A DNA stretch of 64,000 nt from Brachypterus glaber. Its lineage: Eukaryota; Arthropoda; Insecta; Coleoptera; Kateretidae. Position 1 is the first letter of the stretch. Every line of letters begins with the position of its first letter. The stretch lies in assembly GCA_958510825.1 (NCBI GenBank), contig OY294048.1, positions 25,981,680 to 26,045,679 on the forward strand, in the 5' to 3' direction. A program made the position numbers and the translations under genes. Of the stretch, positions 22,361-32,872 are shown piece after piece. The notes below the pieces were generated by a model. That model was not told the DNA's origin. It worked only from the letters and a program-made list of their open reading frames with translations, and did no database searches.

Positions 22361-23248
22361 AACGTAATAAAAAAAAAACAAGTAAAAAAAAGAGGAAAAA
22401 TCGGACTACACAAAAAAAGTCATTTACATCATAATATACCTAAATATAAAACTATATTTAAATCGCACGCGCAAACTAAAACTAATCGCAAGCGCAAATA
22501 TATAATTCAAACAAATAAATATTAGGGGACCTAAATATTGTCTGAATGTGACAATTTATACAGATAATTGGTACCCAAAAAAAAAAGGCTCAAGTTTCAA
22601 ACTATACCTGATTACATGTATAAAAGCACAGAGACTGGGTCCCTATTAAAACACACAAGGTTCCTCAAATAAAATAAAATAGAAGATAAATCCAATTACT
22701 TGATGGAAAATATCCTCATAATATACAAAACCATAATATGCACATGATTATCCCGGACAACATCAGTGCCCAGCCAATAATCACGCACAATATAGGGGAC
22801 CTAAATAAATGTTCATATACAATACATAAGTATTTTCGAACTGGGTCCCTAGGAAAAATAAATCCACTGATTAACCCAAACAACATAAGTGTTTAGCTTA
22901 ACCACCAAATAGCATAGGGGACCTAAGGGAATGTCCATTAACCGATACATAGGTATTTAAGACGGGGTCCCTAGCATAATAAATTTTGGGGACTCAAAAC
23001 GTCACTATACCAAAATAGCATTTCTTAGGTTGCCCAAAATTTAGCACGAGTTAAACTCACCCAAAAAAGAATTAGGGTCCCAAAAATAAATTAATCAAAA
23101 TATATATCCTAAAGATAATAATATATACAATATATGGGGACAACATATACAAGCCATATAAAAAAAATACATACATATATTTATGGGGACAATAAATACA
23201 AACCATATACAAAAAATACATACATATATTTATGGGGACAATATTAAA
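22361..23248. repeat. Repeats of the outer LTR element 3' region
   Basis: The phrases TAGGGGACCTAA and GGGTCCCTA alternate several times between about 22525 and 22980 in imperfect units, and from 23136 to 23240 a ~50-bp unit ending ATGGGGACAA is repeated about three times. This is where pol would normally lie downstream of gag, but no pol similarity is visible. Confidence 0.7.
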
Positions 23249-24118
23249 TTAGTTACTGGTATAAATATTATTACTGTTCCTTGGATTATGAACGGTCTGA
23301 ACAAATGATTGATAATGAATAGGGTTGGAATTTGGTATGGGAAACGTACTCGAAATACGTTCGGGGTGATTAACAAAATTAACTGTTCTATGAGTGTTTT
23401 CTCGAACATTTTGACTACCTACATCATGTATGGAAATATTCTCTATAGTATTATTTAACGGGGAATTTACTGTATTTATAGCATTTACTGAATTTACTTG
23501 ATTTACTGGATTTACAAAATTTAAGTGATTGCCTGTATTATTTATGTGAGAAATTGGTTCGACTTGAGGAGTCTCTTCAGCATCGTCAAGATTCATATTT
23601 TCAAAGTGTGTTGTAAGATTGTGAGCATCATTTCTCTCAATCGTACGAGCACCTGTGATAGGAATACGAGAATTTTGACGTTCTGAGTCCATGTCCAAAT
23701 CTAAATCTACAAGATTGTGACTAATTCGCCTATTAAATGTAAGCAGCTTTGAAATGAGTTCCTTGCATCGAGTATACGCATCAACTCGTCTAAAATTTTG
23801 GTCTTGAGTTAAGGGGGTAATCCTTTTAATACGCCTTGAAAGATGCAATGACCTCGTCTCAAGTTTCTTAAATTCTTGAGGTAAATCTCTATAATTATTT
23901 ATTAGACCTGACAAAATACCTAATTTTTCATTGCATACATCGAGTTCATTTTCAATATCTGTGAATAAAGGGAGCTGATATCTTACTACTTGATTCCTTT
24001 CTTGACGGAGCAGATCTCTGAGAATTGAACGTTTCTGTGCGGCATTTCCCTGTAGAATCTGGTTCCTAAGTTTGATTTCATAATCTAACTCGTCCACCAA
24101 TAGAAAATTGACCTCCAT
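23249..24118 (-). CDS. Gag-like protein of the outer LTR element
   Basis: 289 codons. The N-terminus MEVNFLLVDELDYEIKLRNQ with a following basic LRDLLRQERN resembles the SAP-like or coiled-coil start of gag proteins of insect Ty3-type elements. The middle is helical and charged. The last ~120 residues are Asn-rich low-complexity sequence (INNTGNHLNFVNPVNQVNSV). No zinc knuckle or capsid major-homology motif is obvious, so it may be a gag truncated before nucleocapsid. It is the only ORF of note inside the element. Gag assignment is by resemblance and position. Confidence 0.6.
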   Translation of the reverse strand: MEVNFLLVDELDYEIKLRNQILQGNAAQKRSILRDLLRQERNQVVRYQLPLFTDIENELDVCNEKLGILSGLINNYRDLPQEFKKLETRSLHLSRRIKRITPLTQDQNFRRVDAYTRCKELISKLLTFNRRISHNLVDLDLDMDSERQNSRIPITGARTIERNDAHNLTTHFENMNLDDAEETPQVEPISHINNTGNHLNFVNPVNQVNSVNAINTVNSPLNNTIENISIHDVGSQNVRENTHRTVNFVNHPERISSTFPIPNSNPIHYQSFVQTVHNPRNSNNIYTSN

Positions 24119-26068
24119 GATTGCTAGAAAATTTAAAATATTTAAATATCAGACCTTAATTGAAAATTCTTAATAAAATTGAAAATTTAAGTATGAAAAG
24201 TTTTAATGAAAATTGAAAAGTTTAATTTAAATCCAGTAATTAATCGCCAAAATTTATTCTATGCAAAAAACAATTTATTTTCTTCAAAAAATAAATCCTC
24301 ACCAAAACGAGGTAAAAAAAAATTTTTGAGAAAAGAAAAAAAATTCTAAAATTAATCAAAAGCGCTAAAATTTAAGAAGCTAAAGGTCTAACTATCAAAA
24401 TAGTACCAAACTAACTGTTTACTACACTTCCAATTCCAAAAGTTTAGTAAATTAATACAATTACTTAAAAACTAATTAAATATTTTATACGCTTATGTAT
24501 AAAATATTGATTTCTGCCAAAATCAAAATTTAATTTCGTGAAAACGAAATATAGAATCTACAATAGGGTGTGTAACCTGGAGCACAGAGTTACACTAAAT
24601 CAAAATTTTCCAACTAAAATCTTTAGTTAGGGCAGACTTAAACTCAACTAAAGGTCGAGGATTCGATAGCAGACTCACTCTATCTTAGCAAAGACTAAAA
24701 TATACAAGCAGATTTCAACAACAATTTATGTCACAAATAGAAATTGATTATGGGTGCCTCTTTCTTGGCCTAAATACTAAGCAATTTCAAACTACACAAT
24801 TATTGTTGAATACTGGTGCGTAACAATAATTTATATCATACAAATTATTATTCGAATCACATGGGGTGGAGAACAATTAAACTAAAATAGATGACAAAGT
24901 CTTGTATTGTAATTTAATTATAAAATCAAAATTTTATGAAAACCAGGTCGGTGTTTGCCAAAAAGTTGCAATATTTGACCACAGTAATCAATAAAATTTT
25001 ATTGATTGCAATAAATGCAAACCCAACACGAATCAACCTATTGACTAACCCCTGTATACTAAATATACACAAAATAACTATAATTGGGATTATAGTGTAA
25101 TGTCTACTTTGGCTGACCCTGTATAAATTGAAAAAAATTCCTTTGATATCATGAACTGTTCAAGTTAACCTATTGACTGACCCCTGTATAATAAATATAC
25201 ACAAAACCAAATAATTTGGGCGCTCGTGCAATGTCAATTTTGACTGACCCTGTATATACCAGATATACACAGAACATGAACCAAAATAAAATTTTAATTA
25301 ATTTTACCCTGTATAATATAAACCCAAAATATATACTATGTCACTTTTCCTGAGCACAGAATAATAAATCCAAAATCCAAGAATATCTATATTATGTCAT
25401 TTTTGACAGACACTCTGTATACTAAAATGCAAAATACATAAATAAATTCAAAATCACAAGAGTATCTAGATAATGTCGCTTTTGACGGACACTCTGTATA
25501 CCAAAATCTAAAATATATAAATAACTTCAAAACGCCCAGAGTATCTATTTACTGTCACTACTGACGGACACTCTGTATAAAATCCAAAATATATACCGTG
25601 GTGCTACTTGTGACCATTGTATAATATAAACATATAAAATCAAATGACAGAGTATATAAACTTGACACACTCTGTATATAAATATATCTACAGGACAAAA
25701 CCAATAATTCCTAAACACACTTAAAATATTAAAATACAAGACTGTATCATAAAACACATTAAAAATCTTTTCTGCTGAAGCCAATTTTTGTTCCTATTAT
25801 TTTTTTTTTCACTGCAAAAATATTATCAACCAAAATCAAATATATATTGTTGTAGGGTGGGAGTCTTTCATACACTACACTACGCTACTAGACTAATTGG
25901 TATAACTGTAAGTTATAACACGTCACCTTAACGCAATAAAAAAACAAGTAACACGGTTTAAAGGTGCTACTGGCTTAACTGGTATAACTATCAGTTATCA
26001 CACGTTGAAGGAGCCACGTCTTACGGATTATAGGTGCTACTGGCTTAACTGGTATAACTATCAGTTAT
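24119..26068. other. 5' leader of the outer LTR element with imperfect repeats
   Basis: No gene seen. Between about 25030 and 25700 the phrase CTGACCCTGTATA or CACTCTGTATA recurs every 60-90 bp in degenerating copies. At 25916-25950 a block CGTCACCTTAACGCAATAA repeats the sequence next to LTR A (16642-16650 joined with 22361 onward), pointing to an internal rearrangement. In minus orientation this is a leader of about 2 kb between the 5' LTR and gag. Confidence 0.6.
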
Positions 26069-26100
26069 CACACGTTGAAGGAGCCACGTCTTACGGATTA
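25961..26100. repeat. 70-bp tandem duplication spanning the PBS and LTR edge
   Basis: Two near-identical 70-bp units (25961-26030 and 26031-26100). Each includes the CCA-ending candidate primer-binding site and the first 11 bases of the LTR, so the element has two copies of its LTR/PBS junction. Confidence 0.85.
26069..26086 (-). promoter_or_regulatory. Candidate primer-binding site of the outer LTR element
   Basis: On the minus strand, TGGCTCCTTCAACGTGTG starts three bases after the 5' LTR. TGG is the complement of tRNA CCA. I could not identify the tRNA. Confidence 0.5.
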
Positions 26101-27989
26101 AAGGTTCTATGTGTTCTACTTGAGATGCCGGGGCCACTTGGTACTGACAAAGATCAGGCCTGGGCAACAGTGGGCAACTCAGCTAGTTAATCTTATTTGT
26201 TCTCACTTGATCTTAGGTGAGAGCAGCTAAGACTAGATGTTAAAAACCGTAGATTCCCACAACTGAGCTCAGGGAGACGTATACTAAGACTTGTCTCAGG
26301 GGTTGGGACTGATATAGTAGCGTGTAGCCTATGATATTTATGAAATATAATTTAAATATAGATAAAGAATAATATTTAGATTTTGTTCGACAAATATCTT
26401 TTGCAGAAGGTTAGTAATAGAAACAAAATGGGTATCTCTAGTTTAACATTATTATTTATTTAAATAAATTTATATCAAAATACAACAGTTGAGCATAAAT
26501 AGGTCTAAGAACCTAAGTATTAAATGACTATGAAAAACTATATAATTTAAGACAAAACGAGTAACTAAATTGTATAAAATTGGACAAATTGAGTACAGTG
26601 TACGACAAAACACTATAATATTAAAACTAAGGATACTACTGTGATAGGTTTAACCAAAATAATAAAAAAATACAACCTGGAAACATGTGGAGATCAAAGG
26701 TCAATTTTTCTATGGCTTCAGTCTCAAAATCTGCGACAAAAACATTCAATTCCTCAAGGAACGTCTCTGGACCAAAAATATGTCCTTAGTGATCCATGTG
26801 GGACCGAACTCAATGCATATAAGACATCTGGGATGTACAATAACTTCGCATGGTTTAATTACGCAGTTAGCAATGTTCCCATTAAAACTTAAAGTTCCAA
26901 TAAAATAAAATTCCAGTAAAAGTAAAGTGCCTAATATAGAATAAATATAATTAATCACAAAATAATAACAGACATTTTAAAACTCACCGAAAATTCTCTG
27001 TTCGGCACTTTAAACAAAATTTTAAATTTAACAAAATTTATTTGAAGACGCTATCATGGCTGTCAGCAGCAGAAAAGAACGAAACTCATCCTGCAGCTAA
27101 CTTCATGACAATCATTGTACTGCGAAACTCTGATATTTAATTTTAATCTAAATATCAATTATTTAAGCAATCTTTTATTGCCCTTATCTTTAATTATAAA
27201 TAAAATAAAGAAAATCTTTGAATAAATATTTAAATAATTATTTAATAAACAATATCAGAAAACAAATTCTGATATCTGCATAATATATCGATTACCGTGG
27301 GTATCGACCGTAAGAGAGGGTTAATAGTACTCGAGTATTCACTACACTCGCTAGATGGCGAAAATTGCTGTATTGGTTTAATTAATGATTTTATTGATAA
27401 AATTTGACTATAAGATTATTTCGAACATGATAATAGGGGTTATTACCATAATAAAATTATGAAATGGTAATATCTCATTAGAAACAGTTAATTAACGCTA
27501 AATATTTGAAATGGTCATAGAGAATTTAATCGCAATAGGTATTATGTTGGTAACAACGTGAAGTTGACTGCCCTTGACATTGTACCAAGGCGAAGGTTAT
27601 TATTATTTATTTTCAAAATAAACATTTATTTAAAACAATTAAAGGGAAATATGGGTTAAACTTATTATTAAACAAAGTGTGAGATATATATTTGTGGATA
27701 TTGAACCGAATAAGCATTGCCGTATTACTGAAAACTGGAATACTCATGATCAATGATAAAATGGGGAGCTCGACCAAATATGAACCCAGGGTAAATAACT
27801 AAAATTAATCTCAAATGGGAAACTGAGTCTAATGTACTTATATGATACTTAAAACAAAGGGTAATCGTGCCACATAGAACCAGCATTATGCCAGGTAATT
27901 TTAATAACAATTTATCAATAAGAGGGACATCTCTTCTTATCGAGGGGTCTTAAAATTAGTCTGGAACGGGATCCCAAACGACCGTAACA
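26090..27989 (-). repeat. 5' LTR (copy B), 1.9 kb
   Basis: Direct repeat of 14064-16641 without the LINE. It carries a ~34-bp segment near 27865 not found in copy A and is flanked on the right by AATAT (27990-27994). Confidence 0.9.
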
Positions 27990-27994
27990 AATAT

Positions 27995-28614
27995 TAGAAA
28001 ATAAAGCTTACGATAGGTTCAAATCAAGTGACGCAAAAATTGGTGAAAAAATTTTGGCCTTAGGTGTAGCTTCAACAATGAAAGCAAAAACTAAACTTGG
28101 TATGAGTATTAGAAAGAAAATTGTTAGAAAAAGAAAAGGAAAAGGTGTGAAGAACCTAAATTTTTTTGCAGCGGTTCGAAAAGCTCGTCACAGTTTAGCT
28201 AGTCTACCGCGAACATCTAATTTAGAAAACCTAACCAGAGTTGCACTAAAGACACTAAAGAAAGGAGGTTGAAAAATAATTGCACCGAAAGAAAGAATAA
28301 TACCAATTCCGAAAACTGGAGGAATTTTACCACTAATTCCAATATTTGCAGGTCTGTGTTAGTAACACTTTAAATTATATAATTTTTATTTTTATTTTAT
28401 TTTAGGACTCAGCGCTTTAGGCTCTCTTGTTGGTGGAGCTGCTGGTGTTATAAAGGCAGTAAACGAAACCAAGATGGCTAGACAAAAACTGGGTGAAGAA
28501 AATCGACATAATTTAGCTATGGAAAATAAATATATTGGAAAGGGATTGTACTTACAACCTTACAAAAAAGGTTATGGTTTGGTCTGGAATAATCGGTTTA
28601 AAAAAAACTTCTAG
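27995..28614 (+). pseudogene. PLA2/core virion protein, C-terminal part
   Basis: Continuation of the gene broken at 14063. After the AATAT duplication it reads a very basic segment (RKKIVRKRKGKGVKN), meets a TGA at 28270-28272, then a conserved hydrophobic block IPIPKTGGILPLIPIFAG. This is split by a 54-bp GT-AG intron (28352-28405), after which it reads LSALGSLVGGAAGVIKAV and ends at a TAG (28612-28614). Gly/Ala-rich hydrophobic stretches after basic sequence resemble adenovirus core or cement polypeptides, and the fusion of PLA2 with this tail is usual for insect polintovirus-type elements. The protease gene follows within about 10 bp. Confidence 0.85.
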
Positions 28615-28996
28615 AGAAACTACCACATCGTCCCCTTACAGATTTCGACTTATTAAAATTTGTAAAAGAACTGAAAATTCCAAATTTTCGCGGTGTATTT
28701 ATGCGTGATAATTTACCAAAAAGAATTAGAAAAAATGAGTGTGGGATTGTTAATTTAGATGTGTCTTCTGGACCTGGTAGTCATTGGGTAACATATGTAC
28801 GAAAAAATAATGGGGAAATGAATATTTTGATTCATACGGAAACTTAAGACCTCCCGAAGAATTAATTAAATTTTTTCTTAGTGACGGTAGCGTAAAGAAT
28901 GTTAAATTAAATTATGAACGGAAACAAAAATTCAATTTTTATAATTGCGGTCATTTATGTTTATCATTTCTTTATAATAACAGTCGAAATAATTAA
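28615..28996 (+). pseudogene. Adenain-like cysteine protease (maturation protease)
   Basis: Reads RPLTDFDLLKFVKELKIPNF, then GSHWVTYVRK with the catalytic His. A frameshift near 28830 follows, then FDSYG (catalytic Asp position) and, near the end, NCGHLCLSFL with the nucleophilic Cys, stopping at 28994-28996. These are the ordered residues of the adenovirus protease family (C5), which processes capsid proteins during maturation. Catalytic residues survive but lie in two frames. It fits snugly between the PLA2 gene and the penton gene. The start codon is unclear. Confidence 0.9.
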
Positions 28997-29028
28997 AATT
29001 TTAGTTGAATAATATCACTTGAATTGTA

Positions 29029-29730
29029 ATGTCTTTTACACTAGCTCTTTCAGATAAAAAATCGGTATTAAGTGCTGTTTTTAACCCACCGATTTATTTA
29101 GATGAAAATAGTGATTATGTTATAGGATTATCAAATTTTGAGACTTTTTACTCTATTCCCAATATTGACGAGAGAAATAATAAATTTTATTATAGAGATG
29201 AAAATACATTTATAACTATACCAACTGGGTCTAACGAGATATCCGATTTATATAAATTATTACATAGGGAAATTAGCACGAGTAAAGTATTGCTTATTTT
29301 ATATGGAAATAACAATACATTACATACATGCATCAGATGTACAGAAAAGATCATTTTCAAAGACGATTCGATCGGAAAAGTTTTAGGTTTTGAAAATAAA
29401 ACTTTAGAAGCAGGAATTCCCTATGATTCAGATCATCCAGCAGAATTTTTAAAAATAAATGCAATTTGTATAAATTGTAACATAGCAGAAGGGTCCTATT
29501 TAAATGGAAAACCTGTTCAGATTATTCATCAGTTTTTTCCCGTAGTTCCTGTTGGTTATAAAATAGTGGAAACACCTAAGACAATTTTATATTTTCCGAT
29601 AAACGTTAAAACTATAACAAATATATCCCTTAAAATACTTGATCAAGATGGCGATCTCATCAATTTTAATGATGAAGTGATAACAATAAGACTACACGTG
29701 AAAAAAATTAAAAGTAAAAATGGTTACTAA
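29029..29730 (+). CDS. Penton-like minor capsid protein
   Basis: 233 codons, uninterrupted. Begins MSFTLALSDKKSVLSAVFNP and ends with LKILDQDGDLINFNDEVITI, a terminal block I associate with the single-jelly-roll minor capsid (penton) of insect polintovirus-like elements. The composition is beta-rich, with few Cys. It forms the vertices of the capsid in this group. Length is normal for the family. It overlaps the next small ORF by 11 bases and precedes the major capsid gene, which is the usual penton-hexon order. The open state contrasts with its broken neighbours. Family assignment is from memory of conserved blocks. Confidence 0.75.
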   Translation: MSFTLALSDKKSVLSAVFNPPIYLDENSDYVIGLSNFETFYSIPNIDERNNKFYYRDENTFITIPTGSNEISDLYKLLHREISTSKVLLILYGNNNTLHTCIRCTEKIIFKDDSIGKVLGFENKTLEAGIPYDSDHPAEFLKINAICINCNIAEGSYLNGKPVQIIHQFFPVVPVGYKIVETPKTILYFPINVKTITNISLKILDQDGDLINFNDEVITIRLHVKKIKSKNGY

Positions 29731-29896
29731 ATATAATCCTTCTTTTACTATTGGTTCTAATAAATTTAAATTAGATCATGGAAAATATAAAAAAAAGAAA
29801 GTTTCTAAAAAACGCATTCCTAAAAGAAACGTTAAACAGATAACACTGAACAATCGTCGGTTTTTAAAATTCTTAGGCTTTACTTTACTAATTTAA
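29720..29896 (+). CDS. Small basic protein, 58 aa
   Basis: Starts inside the end of the penton gene and stops one base before the major-capsid ATG at 29898. The middle is a Lys/Arg cluster (YKKKKVSKKRIPKRN), followed by LNNRRFLKFLGF. A highly basic small product packed between two capsid genes suggests a DNA-condensing or core peptide. That is inference; I do not know a named family. Confidence 0.55.
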   Translation: MVTKYNPSFTIGSNKFKLDHGKYKKKKVSKKRIPKRNVKQITLNNRRFLKFLGFTLLI

Positions 29897-29897
29897 A

Positions 29898-30833
29898 ATG
29901 AGTGTTTTAAGTAACGGAAAATCTCTATATTGATAATTCGATAACTAGTTTACAATATCATACATATGAACCATATTTACCCAATAAGTTAGGCAATAAT
30001 GATGAAATAATAATAGCTATACCGGGCGCAGATAAATTTACGTTACCTTGTGAAAGTTTTTTTGAGGATTTTCGAAAGATATTAATTAACGCTAAACAGG
30101 AATTAATAATAGTTCGCAGTAATAATGATTTAAATTTCGTATTATTTACCGGTACAACGGGTACAGAAGAACCTAAAATTGAACTACGAAACTTTCTTGG
30201 AAAATACCTCACGTATCTGTTGGTTTAGAGGAAGAAATTGCTCTGACAAAACTAATTGATAAAAATGTTGATCTAAAAATTGGCTTTAGAAGTTGGGAAC
30301 TTGTTGAATATCCTGAATTATTAGACACAAATAGATATAATTGGTCAGTTAAGACTAGCACAAGACTGGAAACACCAAGACATATTATTATAGCTTTTCA
30401 AACAAAAAGAAGGGATGTCGTGTCAAAAGACATGAGTAAATTTGATGACTGCAAGTTGCGAGATATAAGCGTGTTTTTAAATTCAGAGAGATATCCTTGT
30501 AATGATATGTTTATAGATTTCGAAAATAATAAGTTTGCTCAACCCTATGAAATGTTTGCGAAATTTGGAAGTTCTTATTATGACCTTGCAAATATTTCTC
30601 TATTTACACCAACAGAATTTAAAAGTATAGCACCTATTACATATATTGATTGTTTACGACAAAAAGAATCAATTCAAAGTGAACCGATTACACTTCGGGT
30701 TGAATTTGAGACCTCTGTAAATGTTCCCAAGGAAACTTCAGCTTATTGTTTAATTTTACATGAAAAGTTCATAAGTTATAATCCTTTAACAAACCAAAGA
30801 TTATTCATTTTTACATTCAATCTTACAAAATAA
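29898..30833 (+). pseudogene. Major capsid protein (double jelly-roll, hexon-like), damaged
   Basis: Starts MSVLSNGKSLY and is frameshifted within 11 codons. The reading then continues LQYHTYEPYLPN to FTLPCESF. A shortened join follows, about 100 residues less than usual for the family, leading to KILINAKQELIIVRSNND, a second frameshift near 30200, and then an open stretch through FRSWELVEYPEL, ISVFLNSERYPCND to SAYCLILHEKFISYNPLTN and the stop at 30833. These blocks belong to the capsid protein common in insect polintovirus-type elements. The missing part would lie in the first jelly roll. Confidence 0.82.
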
Positions 30834-30842
30834 ATTTCCTGA

Positions 30843-31532
30843 AAGTCGAGAAGATGCCACATCATTGGCAACACCCAGAAGATATCAACTCATTTTGCCT
30901 ATGACGACAACATCATTTTTACAGGACCTTTTATAGAGGATAAAACAATACAAGAGGATAACACTGATGTTGAGTTAAATAAAGAAACTAGTCTTCGTGA
31001 ACAAGTTCAAAATTTGTCTACCGCCGCGTCTTACCAGGAATACCTTTCTCAATTTGATCCTTTACCTCGGAGTTATATTAATGAATGTATTCAAGATACT
31101 GAAAATAAATTCGATTTTAAGTATGGAATTAAATATACACCAGATTCAGATGTGTATAAAATAGCAAACAGTTTAGTAAATTTTAAAGGAAAAGATCTAT
31201 TTGTAGAAAATATTCAATATCCTGGATCGGTGGGTCTTTACCAGTTACTTTTCAAAAAATATCCTATTGGATATCATAAAAGCGATTTAGAAAATTATAT
31301 GGATATTTTAAAACGAACTAATGCATACGTAAAAACTATAATGAAAATAAGGGCATTCAAGTGTCAAATACAGACAAATATAATAATATCATAAGACCAT
31401 TTTTAGTTCAAAAGGGGATTTTAAGTCAAAAAAAAATACAAACACCAGTCCAAAAAATCTGAGAAGTTCAAAAAATAAAAATTTAGCCGGAAAAGGTTTA
31501 ATGCTCGACCTTTCAAAAACACCAATTGATTA
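30843..31532 (+). pseudogene. DUF8207-like protein, N-terminal part
   Basis: Open from 30843 without an obvious ATG. The frame reads an acidic leader, YQEYLSQFDPLPRSYIN, then YPGSVGLYQLLFKKYPIGYH and ENYMDILKRTNAY before a frameshift near 31345 and LMLDLSKTPID at the end. I recognise it as the conserved polintovirus-associated family of unknown role (DUF8207 as I recall). Its coding sequence is cut at 31532 by a foldback element and resumes at 32703. Confidence 0.75.
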
Positions 31533-32700
31533 TACAGGGTGTATTTGAAATAGCGTAGGAAATTTTAACAGGTGATTCTACATGATAAAATATGACAAAA
31601 AGTTCCTATAAACATATGTCTAAAAATGCGTCATAAGGGAGCTACGCCCCTTTGAAATTGGCTAAAAAATCGGTTTTTATTTAATAACTCAGGAACCCTT
31701 TGAGATATATTAACGAGGTTTTGCACGTGAATTAATCCTAATAAGGCCCATCTTTGTATGTCATCTTCACGTACTTATTTAAACCAGGGGTGTGCGAAAC
31801 GGGGTGGTTATCAGTTTTTTGTCCCAAACTTTTTTCTGTGTAGTAGTAGTAGTAGTAGTAGTAAAAGGGTGGGTAGGCTCCGACGCCTGACAAGTAGGCC
31901 CAATGGCCCTTTTTGTCTGCCCCAAGATTACCTACCCAACCTGCTGCCTATCCTCCCTCTTCCTGAATCTGCCAGACCTTCTGATGAAGTTCATAACATC
32001 TGACCAGGCTAGGAGGCTCATCTCTTCCTTCGCTAGTGTTACCACTCCGAAGACGTCTTGTCTGAGCCTGCCCAGAGCCTCACACTCTCCTATGAAGTGG
32101 TAGGGCGTTTCCTCGTCCATCCCACACCCAGGGCAGGTCGGATCGTTTACCGTCCGCATGAGGCTTAGGTGTCGCATAAGCCCACAGTGGCCCGTAAGGA
32201 CTCCTGTAAGGAGGCTTATGGTTGCTCGGCCCCTTCCTAGTAGCCAGACCGACCTATTTTTCTGTGTAACTTTTTTGCAATTTTATTTTTGAAATATGAT
32301 TCCTCAGGTCAAAATACATAAAAAAGGTACTCTTGTTGTAATACTGTAGGATTAACCGTTTTCGAGAAAAGTTAATTTGAAGGTGAAATTTCACGGTTCA
32401 AGTTTGGGACAAAAAACTGATAAGCCCCCCCGTTTCGCACACCCCTGGTTGAAATAATTACATGAAAATAACACATAAAAACGGGCCTTGGTAGGATTAG
32501 TTGACGTGCAAAACCTCGTTGATATATCTCAAAGGGTTCCTGAGTTATTAAATAAAAACCGATTTTTTTAGCCACTTTCAAAGGGGCGTAGCTCCCTTAT
32601 GACGCATTTTTATACATATGTTTATAGGAACTTTTTGTCATATTTTATCATGTAGAATCACCTGTTAAAATTTCCTACGCTATTTCAAATACACCGTGTA
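31533..32700. mobile_element. Foldback/MITE with TA duplication, carrying a LINE fragment
   Basis: Inverted ends TACAGGGTGTATTTG (31533) and CAAATACACCGTGTA (to 32700) differ by one base and are flanked by TA on both sides. The arms of ~300 bp pair from 31533-31830 with 32398-32700. No transposase. Removing it puts the two halves of the DUF8207-like gene in register, so this is a clean post-integration insertion. A diverged relative lies at 40640-40990. Confidence 0.9.
31843..32256 (-). pseudogene. LINE C-terminal fragment inside the foldback
   Basis: Minus-strand 31932-32177 reads MRHLSLMRTVNDPTCPGCGM, then ETPYHFIGECEAL: the C-x2-C...H...C cluster at the C-terminus of R1/I-like LINEs. The 3' end is a TAG trinucleotide repeat (31843-31862). 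A 12-bp duplication TTTTTCTGTGTA (31831-31842 and 32257-32268) sets the limits. It is more GC-rich than its surroundings. Confidence 0.88.
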
Positions 32701-32702
32701 TA

Positions 32703-32837
32703 TATTTTGATGACCCCAATGAAATCATTGAACGCTTAAAACTTTTAATTGCCTCACAAATGGCTGGACATACGGGACATAATAATTAAATTATATCTAT
32801 AATTGAAGAACTACGAGAAAAAAAAATTATAAAATAA
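32703..32837 (+). pseudogene. DUF8207-like protein, C-terminal part
   Basis: Resumes at the TA duplication and reads DDPNEIIERLKLLIASQMAG, HTGHNN, a TAA, then SIIEELREKKII and a stop at 32835-32837. The HTGHNN and SIIEELR blocks are the conserved C-terminus of the family. The TAA is a second inactivating change independent of the insertion. Confidence 0.75.
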
Positions 32838-32872
32838 AAAAATAAAAGGAAATAAGGTTAGTTCTAGTCAGG

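Larger units (their letters stand above)
14064..27989 (-). mobile_element. Non-autonomous LTR retrotransposon with 1.9-kb LTRs and a gag-like ORF
   Basis: Two direct repeats of ~1.9 kb (14064-16641 including a LINE insertion, and 26090-27989) bound the element, with a 5-bp duplication AATAT at 14059-14063 and 27990-27994. Orientation is minus: the only large ORF and a TGG-starting candidate primer-binding site (complement of 26069-26086, three bases from the right LTR) both fit. In that orientation LTRs run from TGTTACGG to CCGTAAG, so they do not end in the usual CA. Apart from the inserted BEL element, the interior holds one gag-like ORF (23249-24118) and repeats, with no protease, RT or integrase. 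It presumably relied on a related element for its enzymes. Confidence 0.85.

Noticed and set aside
28054..28272. Independent basic protein gene
   Set aside because: It is the middle of the PLA2/core gene ended by a premature TGA; conserved sequence continues after the stop.
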